Source of the DNA: Streptomyces sp. ISL-12
Lineage (GTDB): Bacteria > Actinomycetota > Actinomycetes > Streptomycetales > Streptomycetaceae
Assembly: GCF_018614415.1 (NCBI RefSeq)
Contig: NZ_JAGGOO010000031.1
Location: forward strand, 1 to 36,778
Direction: 5' to 3'
DNA length: 36,778 nt
The position numbers were made by a program, and so were the translations under genes. Within the stretch, counting starts at the first letter, position 1; each line of letters begins with the position of its first letter. Positions 7,186-16,091 of this stretch are shown piece after piece. Under the pieces are notes generated by a model. It searched no databases, had not been told where the DNA came from, and saw only the letters and a program-made list of their open reading frames with translations.

Positions 7186-8280
7186 GTGGCCGACCGCTAC
7201 GTGTTGAAGGTTCCCGCGCTCAAGGTGCTCCAAGGCAGCAAGGAGATCTACTGCTTCGCTGTCGACGGCAAGAAACTGCACGACTTCGCCTCCGTATCGC
7301 GTATCCGCCGTGACGGCCAGAAGCAGTTGCAGGGATACCAGCGGCCCGAGGCCCTCAGCCACATCCGCTCGATCCGCCGCTACCTCGAGTCAGAGGGAGC
7401 GATGCTTCCCAACGCTGTGGTGCTGGCCTTCGACGAGCGGGTGACGTTCGAACCGGCCGTCCGCAGTAGCGACGTGAAGTACTCCGTCCCCGGCGAGCTG
7501 GTCATCCCAGTCGATGAGTCACTTGCTGACGACCAGAAGCCGGCCTGGCTGGTGGACGGGCAGCAGCGCAGTGCCGCCATCAGGGACGCCGACCTCGCAG
7601 AGTTCCCAGTCGCAGCCGTCGGCTTCATCGCGTCACAGGAGGAGCAGCGGTCGCAGTTCATCCTGGTCAACTCGACCAAGCCGCTCCCCAAGGGGCTTGT
7701 GTACGAACTACTGCCCGAGACCACCGGCCAGTTGCCGCGTTCGTACGCGCGACGCCAACTCGCCGCCCGGCTCATGGTCCTCCTGAACATGAGCGACGGA
7801 CCCTTTGGCGGCAGGATCAGCAGTCCTACGTCGCCGAATGGCAACATCAAGGACAACAGCGTCCTGAAGATGCTGGAGTACAGCATCTACGAAGGCGCCT
7901 TGTACCAGTACCGCAACGCCACCGACGGTACGGGCGACGAAGAGCGGATGCTGGCTCACCTGACGGCCTTCTGGACGCCAGTGGCAGACATCTTCGAGGA
8001 CGCGTGGGGGAAGCCTCCCAAGGAGTCGAGGCTGACCCACGGTGTCGGCATCCAGGCCATGGGCTTCGTCATGGACCGGCTGACTTCGGGCACCCCGGTC
8101 GAAAAGGTTAAATGGGACAAGGTTCGGCGCACCCTCCGAGCCCTGGAGGACCACGTGGCCTGGACCTCCGGCACCTGGAAGTTCTCGGATGGCCAGGAGT
8201 ACGGCTGGAACAGCCTCCAGAACACCATGAGCCACGTACGTCTGCTCAGCAGCCACCTTCAGGCTCTGGTCACGAAGTAG
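7186..8280 (+). CDS. dpdB: DpdB-like DGQHR-domain protein, second copy
   Basis: This 364-residue protein is a paralogue of the gene at 4742-5884. It shares GYQRPE (50-55), DGQQRS (124-129), LPETTGQLPRSYARRQL versus the equivalent LPEVNTKLPTRLSARKL, SRLTHGVGIQAMGFVMDR, and WNSLQNTMSH. The start is GTG 7186, placed by the AGGAG at 7176-7180; the nearby ATGs at 7181 and 7184 are out of frame. Unlike the first copy it is not overlapped with dpdA but lies 48 nt after it with its own ribosome binding site. Its DNA is also more G+C-rich than dpdA. Two DpdB proteins could form a heteromer or choose different sequence contexts; both are inference. It is the last gene of the plus-strand operon, ending just before a strong hairpin. 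Confidence 0.85.
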   Translation: MADRYVLKVPALKVLQGSKEIYCFAVDGKKLHDFASVSRIRRDGQKQLQGYQRPEALSHIRSIRRYLESEGAMLPNAVVLAFDERVTFEPAVRSSDVKYSVPGELVIPVDESLADDQKPAWLVDGQQRSAAIRDADLAEFPVAAVGFIASQEEQRSQFILVNSTKPLPKGLVYELLPETTGQLPRSYARRQLAARLMVLLNMSDGPFGGRISSPTSPNGNIKDNSVLKMLEYSIYEGALYQYRNATDGTGDEERMLAHLTAFWTPVADIFEDAWGKPPKESRLTHGVGIQAMGFVMDRLTSGTPVEKVKWDKVRRTLRALEDHVAWTSGTWKFSDGQEYGWNSLQNTMSHVRLLSSHLQALVTK

Positions 8281-8301
8281 TACCCGACGGCACTCCCCGA
8301 T

Positions 8302-8333
8302 GGCGGCCGCCCCACCTTTGTGGGGCGGCCGCC
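8302..8333. terminator. Bidirectional terminator hairpin between convergent dpd operons
   Basis: A perfect 14-bp inverted repeat (8302-8315 pairing with 8320-8333) closes a 4-nt loop, CTTT. The stem is almost entirely G/C. It sits between the stop of the second dpdB (8280) and the stop of dpdD (8340), exactly where two converging transcripts must end. No long T-run follows on either side, as is common for Streptomyces terminators. Confidence 0.8.
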
Positions 8334-8339
8334 CCGCCG

Positions 8340-10391
8340 TCACGACGCTGCAGCAGCAGCGCGAAGAGCGTCGACGGCAGCACGAAGAAGAGAAGCCGAC
8401 CCACTGCCATTCGCGTATCCGATGTGCTCGGTCTCCGCGTTCTGATCGATGAAGCCGGTTGCAGCGTGCTTCGCACAGCGCGTCGCCAAGACGATCACAT
8501 CCGCTGAACGGGCCTTCTGTCGGAGTTGCGGCGAACCGACGTGATCCGCGGCCGTCACGACCTTCACCGCCGGCGCCAGTTGCTTGACCTCCTCCTGGCA
8601 GCGGGTGAGGACGGATTCATCCAGCGAGTACAGCAGGAGCGTCAGCGGCGGGATGGCAGTCGCCGGCTCGTCATCGGCTTCACCACCGGCAGGCGCCTCC
8701 CACGCAAACTCGATGCCGAGTTCTTGGGAGAGGCGCTTGGCGAACGCCAAGTCAGCTGTGTCGAGCCGTTGCTGATGCAGCCACAGAGGCTCCAACAGCG
8801 CATACGCCAGGTTGCTGCGAGCATCCTCGCTGGGACATGCCGCAAGGAAGAGCCGGTCGACGAAGTCGAGGGCGATTGCTGCCCGCTCGGCAGCCACCCA
8901 CCTGCTCCGCTCCGACCCAATCTCCTCCAGCAGGTCCCTGTACTCGGCCTCAGTGGGAGCCGCTCGTAGAGCAATCTCCATCAGGGCCTGGAGGACCACA
9001 AGATCCCCCGGGCCGAACCGGTCGAAGGTCAGCGCATTGCGAATGAAGGCGTGGGCCGTACGCCCTGCGGGTGCTTCATACCCAATGGCATCGATGAAGG
9101 CGCCTACCACACTCCACACACGGTCTGCCTCATGGTCCTGCAAGCCGTCCAGGAACTCAGCGAGCGCCGCATCTTCGGTTGCCGGACTGGGCCAGTCCAC
9201 CCATCTGCGATCCTCCAGGACGGCCTGGGCCTCGGGAGTTCCCCCTGCGATCGCCTTCAAGAGCGCGCCCCAGGACTCGACCGGTACGTGAGATTCCAGC
9301 GCACGCGCGACTGTTGACTCGACCAAAGTTGGCTGCTGTTCGGGAAGCAGGCCTGCTGACGCCTCGGCCGTCTTCTCCTGCTCCAGCAGTTCCACGACGT
9401 GCTTCCACACGGACGACGGGATTTCGCTGTCATGGCCGCTGTGCTGGGTGGCGGCTACAAGGCGTTGCAAGACCGCCATGTCCTCACGGACTCTGGCGGC
9501 AAGCAACAACACCGTCATGGCCTGGGGCCCAAAACTGCTGAACTCGCCGGAGAGTAGATCTGGGATCACCCTGCCAGATTCGATCAGGCTGCTCTTCGCG
9601 GCATCTAGATCGTTCTCCGTTAGCGGCTTCTCCAACGCCACCGAATAGATAGCATTAAGAATCGCTTCCCGGACTGGAGCAGGCGGGTTCTGGCGAACAA
9701 TGTCAAGAAGTCCGGGGAATGCAAGTACATCTGCACTGCGCCCCAACCGGTCCAGCCTCTTGATGTGCAAGTTGGCCAGATTGGTTGCAGTAATGCCACC
9801 GGTTGCGGCCAATTGCTCCAGCACATCAAGAGATGCCGACTCGCCACCCGCTGACAGCGACGCGTCGAACTCGGCCAAGAGCCGTCCCATGGGCTTGGCG
9901 AGTCGCCACAACCTGGGCGGCCGGTTTGCGACTGTCCGCTGCATGAGTTGGAGTGCCTCAGCCAGGTTCGTGCGGTGCTGAGGAGTCTTGCCGGTGGTGA
10001 GACGGAAAGTTACCCCGGGCCCGAAGTGGTCGAGGATGGCCTTCTCGATGGGATCATCGGGGTCGAGTTCGGCGGGACGCAGGCCCCACAGCGGGTTGTA
10101 GGCGATGTACGTCGGGCCGGCGAAAGCACGGATCAACTCAGCCGTCTTCGCCGCGTCCACTGTGTCTCTCGCGATGACGTACATCACGAACCGACGATCC
10201 CCGCTTGGGTACGTGCGGGGCAGCACGATGGGAGCATCGTCGCCGCGCCGAAACGCCTGCACGAAGGGTAGGGTCCGGTGGCCGTGGCGGTATTCCGGGT
10301 CGAGGTTCGGCCAGACCCCGTTTCCTTCCCCGAAGAACATCTGCAAAAAGTGCTCGGACTGCTCACGTGTGCGCTGCTGGATCTGATTCAC
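8340..10391 (-). CDS. dpdD: DpdD, restriction-arm protein of the dpd system
   Basis: This is a protein of about 683 residues with no catalytic motif I recognise. I choose GTG 10391 because it gives the GTGA overlap with the dpdK stop seen at other junctions of this operon; an in-frame GTG at 10406 is possible. The first 130 residues contain FFGEGNGVWPNLD and YVIARDTVDAAKTAELIRAF. A long helical, repeat-rich middle follows, then a distinct C-terminal part with LTLLLYSLDESVLTRCQEEV and SADVIVLATRCAKHAATGFI, resembling a small alpha/beta sensor-like domain. In Salmonella Montevideo dpdD is among the genes needed for the restriction-like phenotype. Assignment rests on position (last gene after the PLD protein), size and general character. 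It may be a scaffold or recognition subunit, which is unproven. Confidence 0.75.
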   Translation of the reverse strand: MNQIQQRTREQSEHFLQMFFGEGNGVWPNLDPEYRHGHRTLPFVQAFRRGDDAPIVLPRTYPSGDRRFVMYVIARDTVDAAKTAELIRAFAGPTYIAYNPLWGLRPAELDPDDPIEKAILDHFGPGVTFRLTTGKTPQHRTNLAEALQLMQRTVANRPPRLWRLAKPMGRLLAEFDASLSAGGESASLDVLEQLAATGGITATNLANLHIKRLDRLGRSADVLAFPGLLDIVRQNPPAPVREAILNAIYSVALEKPLTENDLDAAKSSLIESGRVIPDLLSGEFSSFGPQAMTVLLLAARVREDMAVLQRLVAATQHSGHDSEIPSSVWKHVVELLEQEKTAEASAGLLPEQQPTLVESTVARALESHVPVESWGALLKAIAGGTPEAQAVLEDRRWVDWPSPATEDAALAEFLDGLQDHEADRVWSVVGAFIDAIGYEAPAGRTAHAFIRNALTFDRFGPGDLVVLQALMEIALRAAPTEAEYRDLLEEIGSERSRWVAAERAAIALDFVDRLFLAACPSEDARSNLAYALLEPLWLHQQRLDTADLAFAKRLSQELGIEFAWEAPAGGEADDEPATAIPPLTLLLYSLDESVLTRCQEEVKQLAPAVKVVTAADHVGSPQLRQKARSADVIVLATRCAKHAATGFIDQNAETEHIGYANGSGSASLLRAAVDALRAAAAAS

Positions 10392-10909
10392 GCGCCGGCA
10401 CCCCACCTCTGCCTCAGGTCCAGCCGGGCCTGGCTTGCCTCTGGACCGCCGACTTTGTACGTGACCGATTCATCGTTGACCGCCATGCCACGGACCGTGT
10501 AGTTCATCGATCCAGTCAGAATCCATTCGTCACCGCACATTGTCTTTTCATGCACATCCGGGTTCAGCACGATATGGATGAAGTCGCGTTCCGTTGACGA
10601 CTCCAACCTTCGTAGGAAGGGTGCATTGTGGGGGTCTGGTCGCGTCACCACGTGGACGCCTGTCCCTCTGCTCGCGATCTGAATCAAGGCCTCAGACAAC
10701 CGCCAGTCCAACGGAGGCACATCGCCGAAGAACGAGTCGTATGCGCCTTGGCTGTTGTCCAGAACCTGGATATCAGTGATCCACGGCGAAACCAGCCAGA
10801 TCTCGTTGCTTGGGTTCACCACTTCGGCGATCAAAGCGGACGACAGCATTGCATCGATCCGAAGGCCCGTACCCGCTCCGATGCGGACCGTCCGTTCCAG
10901 GACGCTCAC
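10388..10909 (-). CDS. dpdK: DpdK, phospholipase D-like (HKD) nuclease candidate
   Basis: DpdK is a 173-residue single-HKD protein of the phospholipase D superfamily, whose small members are often nucleases acting as dimers. The motif HEKTMCGDEWILTGSMN contains H, K, D and the GSxN tail with the right spacing. IWLVSPWITD in the N-terminal half is the usual first strand region. The start is GTG 10909, which overlaps the dpdJ stop by 4 nt; the frame stays open for almost 200 codons upstream, but that stretch is antisense-free dpdJ sequence in another frame and should not be included. The protein is the best candidate for DNA cleavage in the restriction arm. Salmonella dpdK is reported as required for the restriction-like phenotype. 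Membrane or lipid activity is not suggested by the context. Confidence 0.88.
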   Translation of the reverse strand: MSVLERTVRIGAGTGLRIDAMLSSALIAEVVNPSNEIWLVSPWITDIQVLDNSQGAYDSFFGDVPPLDWRLSEALIQIASRGTGVHVVTRPDPHNAPFLRRLESSTERDFIHIVLNPDVHEKTMCGDEWILTGSMNYTVRGMAVNDESVTYKVGGPEASQARLDLRQRWGAGA

Positions 10910-13900
10910 TGCGCTGCCTCCCGAAGTTCCACTCGAACTTGAAGTTGGTCGCCTTGGCGGGCGAAGCCGCGGATCTCGCCGTACACCCGCAGGACATCGC
11001 GGTCTACTGGCAGGGCTGGCACGCGTACGAGGGCCTGTGCCATCGCTGAGCCTTCCCGCGCAGGACACACGAGGTGTACCGCAGCGCCTTCTGACATCGC
11101 TTTCTGATACGTCAGGGCCCAGTCGGTCTCGGTTACATCGATCTGCGGGATACGCTCGTCGTGCGCGACCTGCACGAGAAGCCGATCGAGCACGGGCGAC
11201 CCTACGTAGGGCTGGTAGTGCTGGAGATCTTGAGTTCGAGCCTGTCGTCCGCGAGGCCACATCAGGCTGAACGCCTGGTCCGCAGTTACCTGGGAACTGG
11301 GCAGCGAGAGGCGGCCCTTCCCGGCTGCGTATGCCACAACGCGGGCGTCGACCTCGACGCCGAGCCGGCGTTCCAACTCGTTCCAGGCGTCGACGAGGCC
11401 CAGCGCCACCGCGTCCGTATGGGGGCTTGAGCCCGGGCGCAGGAGCCGTGTCGACATGGCCGACACCGCCGTGCGCCTCGGCGGACCGTCCAGGCGCTCC
11501 CAAGCTGACCGAAGCCTCTGGAGCGCAGCAGCCGCTGCCGTCGAATCATGAGCACCGCGAAGAGCCCTTATCGCGTCGGCGGCCTCGCCGCCGGGTTCCT
11601 GAATGAGGTGCTGTAGGAGACGAGTCAGCGTCGCGTCGACGTACTCGTAATCGCTGGGGGCCAGCGCACTGGCAACGAGCCCCCAGAAGCGGCGTGGGTC
11701 TTCGGTGTAGTACTGCACGAGGTGCTCGACGACGCCCAGGCCCCCGATGGACGTCTCACTCAGCCACACAGTAGCCGGGTCACCCGGGCCGTCTCCGGGG
11801 AGCACGTCGACGATCAAGTCGCCTTCCTGCGCGTCGGGGCAGGCGCGCTGCGCCGCGCTGGCTATTGCAGCGGCGAGGGTGTCTCGGTACGCCCGCTGAG
11901 CCAGTTCTTCGGTCAGGTCAGCCACGTCGGGTGCCACCAGGAGTTCCGCGGCCCTGTCGAGGGCGGCGATCACACGATCGTCGTGGGACAACTCCAGAAG
12001 GGCAGTGACGAGACGATCACCGTCCACGGGCTGTTCAGAGTCGCTGTTGTCCCGGTAGAGGACCTTGAAGATCTCAGCGAGATTATGACTCCATGATCCA
12101 TTGGCGAGCGAAGCCCGCACCTGCTCGCCAGTACGCATACCGTCGAGACCAGCCAAGGCGAACGCTGTCAAATAAACCTGGGCCAGCCACTCACGCTGGA
12201 ACGTGTTCGTGATTTCGGCGAGTGTTGGATCTTCAGAGACTGCCTGCGAAAACGCCAGCGACCGCCATTGAGGACGGGCGAGATACGCACGGATAGCAGG
12301 ATCCGCGAGGTCCAGCGGCCGCAGCCTGACGTGGAACGCATCGACATCAAGCCGGAACCCGAGGGCCGCTGGCTGACCGTTCACTTCGTAACGCACGGTT
12401 CGCTTCTCACTCCCGCCGCGCTTACGAACGACCTCGCAGTCTGCACCCATCGTCATACGTCGAACCTCGATGGGGTTGCCACCGGCATGCGTCGCAAAAT
12501 TCACCGAAACGACGCGCTGAGACCACAGAGATGGGTAGGGAACAGCTGCCGGGCTCAGCGGCACGTCCTGGGAGGCAACGATCTGCGTGCCCCAACGGGG
12601 AACGCCCTGAGATCGGGTGTCGATCTCCTGCGGAGGTTGATCGAGGATGAGTTGATGCGGGCGGAAGACCTCAACAGAGGAGTCTTCTCCGTGAGGGTGC
12701 CAGGTCCCCTCGGGATCGTGACCGCGGACGATGTCAGTGAGCGGCAGGGTGTTCGTACCGTCGGGAGGCAGCGGAAGCCACGTGCGATGCTCGTCGCGAC
12801 GGTAACCATAACGGCGGCTGACCCGCCCCGGCACCGCCTCGCGCAGAGCCCGGGCGATGGGCAACTGCTCGACGCTGTCGCCCTCGGAGAACGGAAGCAG
12901 CAGGTCCACCTCTGGCAGATTCAGAGGCGCGAACAACGACTGGGTGACGAACTCTGGCAGGAGAGAACCTTCCCTTGCCCCCGAGTCTTCACGCAGAGGG
13001 TGCCACCGGCTCCGCAAACGACGCAGGGCTGTCGGTACTACGGCCAAGAGCAGTGAGCGGGGCTGCTCCCACAGCAGTGCCTGAGCTTCGTCTGCGCTGA
13101 TCTGGAGGGCCTTCACCAAATGATTGGCGAGGTCATCCTGGAGTCCGGAATCGTCGAGGAGCGCCTGGAGCAGATCTGCGAGCAGGTCTTCGGATGCCGG
13201 GTCCCGCTTCTGCGTGGCATTGCTGTATGGAGCCTCCAGCAGCTTTCGAGGATCGGCCCACGGGTTCCGACGGCGGAGCTTCCGGGCCGTCCAGTCAAGA
13301 AGAGCCTGCGCACCTTGGATCTTCAGGACGAACCGGTTACCCACGGGCAGTGTTCGGGCCGGCACCTCGGGGGCGAACAGGGTCTCGTAAGCCTGGTAGG
13401 CAAGGCGGTCACGACCGTAGTCTGACAGCGTGACCACAGTGATGGGACGAGTCCCGCGCTGACGTCCGGCCCGACCGCGGCGCTGGATGAACGCGGCGGC
13501 ATCCCGGGGCGCCTTGTGCTGCAAGACCAGACCGACGCGCGGGTCGTTGAAGCCGACCTCCAGCGAGGCAGTGGCCACTGTGAGATCCGCGTCGTGGTCG
13601 ACGCCCGCGTCCTGCGATGACGTACGGCCGATGCGCAAATGATGGAGGCGGAGGCTGGGATCGAGGTCGTGGCCGATCTTTTCGACGAGATCCCAGGACT
13701 GTCCCTCGCGGTACCGGGCACCGTGCTCGTCTCGATCCGGGGAGCGAAGGCCTGCGAGCACGGGGTCCCAACCGTTACGGCGGCCGGACCGGGTCTGGCC
13801 GCCTTCGGCATCACGGAGGTCGTCGTAGAAGCGGTTGGTGACGTCGAGGTCATCGGTGAACAGGAAGCCCTTGGAGCCGTATAGGAAGCGGTCGCTTTCG

Positions 13901-15408
13901 AGGTCCAGCACCCGCCCGTAGAGCATCGCTGTCTGGATCGATGCCGACAGCAGGCTCGCCCCGGCGACGGGGTCCCCGCGGAGGGCGATGGCGTATTCGC
14001 GGCCTTCGGCTTCCAACTCAGCTTCAGCCGGCTCGATCGACTCGATGTCGCCCGGACGCAGCCCCGTGAGCTGCGCGAAGAAGTGCTTGGCGTCTCGCAG
14101 TGTGGCGCTCAGCCCGACGAACGTGACGGGCCGATCGACCGCATCCCGCCAGCGGCGGAGGAGGAGGGCGACCTGCGCACCGTGCACACCGGTGTAGGTG
14201 TGGACCTCGTCGAGCAGGACAAGGGCGGGACCGGGGTTGCCGCCGCACCAGCCAAGAAGCCGCTCAAGGTTGCTGTTACTGCTGGCCTGGTTGAGCGTTT
14301 CCGTGGTGGTGAAGAGGAGGTCAGGCTCCTTGTCCTTCAGCGAGTCTCGCGTCAGTGCCAGGCGACCGTCCTTGATCGTGTAGCCGCACTTCGCATTCGC
14401 ACAGGTGAGCCGTTCGCGGCGCTGGAGCCGGTCACTGTCTGACCACACCAGGTCACCCGTCCCGCAATCGGGGTTGGGGCAGGCTAGGTACGGGCAGATG
14501 GCCCCGTCTGCGGTTCGCGCCCAGGCTCCGCGAGCCTGGCTCCCAGGCTGCAACTTGGGATCGTTGATGCTCCATGGCGTGCTGCCGTAGAGTGCGCCGA
14601 TTCGCAGGGGACGGCGTCCTTGGGCACGCAGGGCGGGCTCTACGCCTTCAGCCGCGCGAACCGCGTCCCGAAGTTGATCGCGAAGCAGTTCCAATCGTGG
14701 GTAGAGCGCGAGGGTATGCACCCGCGGTTTTGTGCCTGGGCGTGCGTGCTCTGCCATGGCGGCGAACGCCGGCAGGTAGAAGGCGAGCGTCTTGCCGCTA
14801 CCGGTGCCGGCGCCGACGATGATTCCCGCTGAGCGCCGACCGCCAAGCGCCGTAAACACGGCACGGGTCGCTTTCAACTGGAAGTTTGCCAGCTTGTAGC
14901 TTCCGACGTGGGCCGCTGCGACGGAATGCTGGAGGTCGCGCCAGTGATCAAGATTGGCCAGTTCAGCCAGGGCGACGTCCGCGGGGATGTCACGGCGGGG
15001 GTAGCGGCGTGGGGCTACGTGGAGCCGGTAGTCGGCAATCAGTCGCTTCTGCTGTCGCCACCAGCCTCGTTCCGGCGGCGAGGACCATCCGCCGCGTACG
15101 AAGAGTTGCCGGAGCCCGGCCGTCAGCCTCAAGGTCTCTGCCATGCGGGTCCGGTACCGCGGCGGAGAAACGACGGGCACCGGTACCTCGAGTAGCAGGG
15201 CCCGCTCGAGGCACTCCTCAAGAACCTCGTCGGGTGAGGCGCCGGATGGTGCGTCTTGCCGTGTGAGAAGTAGTTCGTCGATGGTCTCCAGAACCTCGGC
15301 CTCGGAAAGCGAGCCTTCCGTTACACCCCATGAGAGCAGCGGGAGTTCGCGATCCTCGAGTCGGTTGAGGAGAGCATTGGCGAATCCTTGACCGAAAAGC
15401 TGTGTCAC
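10906..15408 (-). CDS. dpdJ: DpdJ, large DEAD/DEAH-box helicase
   Basis: This is a 1500-residue superfamily 2 helicase. Walker A is GAGTGSGKT at 199-207, Walker B is DEVH at 400-403, motif III is SAT at 434-436, and motif VI is in FIQRRGRAGRQ. A cysteine cluster (C305, C310, C315, then C336, C341) between motifs I and II looks like a zinc-binding insertion. The second helicase half includes ASLEVGFNDPRV, and the long C-terminal half has SIGGLGVVEHLVQYY, recalling the DUF1998/MrfA-type region of other large helicases. The start is GTG 15408, overlapping the dpdI stop by 4 nt. Together with the adjacent PLD protein it mirrors the DISARM arrangement of helicase, DUF1998 and PLD. Function as a translocase on unmodified DNA is inference. 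Confidence 0.88.
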   Translation of the reverse strand: MTQLFGQGFANALLNRLEDRELPLLSWGVTEGSLSEAEVLETIDELLLTRQDAPSGASPDEVLEECLERALLLEVPVPVVSPPRYRTRMAETLRLTAGLRQLFVRGGWSSPPERGWWRQQKRLIADYRLHVAPRRYPRRDIPADVALAELANLDHWRDLQHSVAAAHVGSYKLANFQLKATRAVFTALGGRRSAGIIVGAGTGSGKTLAFYLPAFAAMAEHARPGTKPRVHTLALYPRLELLRDQLRDAVRAAEGVEPALRAQGRRPLRIGALYGSTPWSINDPKLQPGSQARGAWARTADGAICPYLACPNPDCGTGDLVWSDSDRLQRRERLTCANAKCGYTIKDGRLALTRDSLKDKEPDLLFTTTETLNQASSNSNLERLLGWCGGNPGPALVLLDEVHTYTGVHGAQVALLLRRWRDAVDRPVTFVGLSATLRDAKHFFAQLTGLRPGDIESIEPAEAELEAEGREYAIALRGDPVAGASLLSASIQTAMLYGRVLDLESDRFLYGSKGFLFTDDLDVTNRFYDDLRDAEGGQTRSGRRNGWDPVLAGLRSPDRDEHGARYREGQSWDLVEKIGHDLDPSLRLHHLRIGRTSSQDAGVDHDADLTVATASLEVGFNDPRVGLVLQHKAPRDAAAFIQRRGRAGRQRGTRPITVVTLSDYGRDRLAYQAYETLFAPEVPARTLPVGNRFVLKIQGAQALLDWTARKLRRRNPWADPRKLLEAPYSNATQKRDPASEDLLADLLQALLDDSGLQDDLANHLVKALQISADEAQALLWEQPRSLLLAVVPTALRRLRSRWHPLREDSGAREGSLLPEFVTQSLFAPLNLPEVDLLLPFSEGDSVEQLPIARALREAVPGRVSRRYGYRRDEHRTWLPLPPDGTNTLPLTDIVRGHDPEGTWHPHGEDSSVEVFRPHQLILDQPPQEIDTRSQGVPRWGTQIVASQDVPLSPAAVPYPSLWSQRVVSVNFATHAGGNPIEVRRMTMGADCEVVRKRGGSEKRTVRYEVNGQPAALGFRLDVDAFHVRLRPLDLADPAIRAYLARPQWRSLAFSQAVSEDPTLAEITNTFQREWLAQVYLTAFALAGLDGMRTGEQVRASLANGSWSHNLAEIFKVLYRDNSDSEQPVDGDRLVTALLELSHDDRVIAALDRAAELLVAPDVADLTEELAQRAYRDTLAAAIASAAQRACPDAQEGDLIVDVLPGDGPGDPATVWLSETSIGGLGVVEHLVQYYTEDPRRFWGLVASALAPSDYEYVDATLTRLLQHLIQEPGGEAADAIRALRGAHDSTAAAAALQRLRSAWERLDGPPRRTAVSAMSTRLLRPGSSPHTDAVALGLVDAWNELERRLGVEVDARVVAYAAGKGRLSLPSSQVTADQAFSLMWPRGRQARTQDLQHYQPYVGSPVLDRLLVQVAHDERIPQIDVTETDWALTYQKAMSEGAAVHLVCPAREGSAMAQALVRVPALPVDRDVLRVYGEIRGFARQGDQLQVRVELREAAQ

Positions 15409-16091
15409 GCGCCCTTCCTTGTCAGTGAGACCTGGCCGTCCATGGCGAATTCGCGCAGGAGGGCGATTTCCTGATCTGTGATGTCACGGAGTGTCGGTGC
15501 GGGCCGACTGTCGAGGCGTTCGAGGAGCGCGAGTAGTTCAACTGGAGGCTCCTTTGCATCGCGCAGCGACTCGGCAAGAGACTCCCACTTGGTCACGAAC
15601 AGCGTGATGTCGCCCGTGGTCACCGTTTTGGCTGATGCCGCCCGTTCCAGGTCCACGCGACGTGACCGAGCCGATGCTTGCTCTTGCGGAGGCAGCATCG
15701 GAATCCTGGCCAGGGGAAGAGCGGCGAGACGTCGACCAGACCACTCGGCCCACGCCGCTAGATTCTCTTCACGGATGGCCGTGGCTGCTTCCTGCACCTT
15801 GCGCTTGGCCGTATTGAAGGCTTGGTCGCCGGGCCATCCGTTCTCAGCCCGCCGAGTGAACGGCTCCAGTCCATCGCTGGCTGCCGGCAGGCTCGCTACG
15901 ACTGCTGCGCCCTGGTCCTTCAAGGCAAGCGCCACAGTGACTTCCCTGCGAAGCTCTGCCAGGCGTGCCGTCAATTCGCTGATACGTGACGCAACCCGGG
16001 CTGCTTCCTTCTCCCCAGCCGCGCCCTCAGACAACTGCCGGGCACGGTCCTGTAGTTGCAGCGCCATCTCGTAGACGGGTCTTTGTGTCAT
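15405..16091 (-). CDS. dpdI: DpdI, coiled-coil protein of the dpd restriction arm
   Basis: This is a 228-residue protein without recognisable catalytic motifs. Residues from about 8 to 60 are heptad-like and rich in A, L, E and R (QDRARQLSEGAAGEKEAARV), consistent with a coiled coil. The C-terminal part contains ITLFVTKWESLAESLRD and LRDITDQEIALLREF. It is placed between DpdH and DpdJ with overlaps on both sides (ATGA with dpdH, GTGA with dpdJ), so it is probably made in fixed ratio with them. Salmonella dpdI is needed for the restriction-like phenotype. An adaptor bridging the ATPase and the helicase is a reasonable guess only. The assignment is by operon position and size. Confidence 0.7.
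   Translation of the reverse strand: MTQRPVYEMALQLQDRARQLSEGAAGEKEAARVASRISELTARLAELRREVTVALALKDQGAAVVASLPAASDGLEPFTRRAENGWPGDQAFNTAKRKVQEAATAIREENLAAWAEWSGRRLAALPLARIPMLPPQEQASARSRRVDLERAASAKTVTTGDITLFVTKWESLAESLRDAKEPPVELLALLERLDSRPAPTLRDITDQEIALLREFAMDGQVSLTRKGA

Noticed and set aside
10910..11503. N-terminal extension of DpdK by almost 200 residues
   Set aside because: The extension lies wholly within dpdJ in another frame, is arginine/alanine-rich without motifs, and the GTG at 10909 gives the GTGA overlap used elsewhere in the operon.
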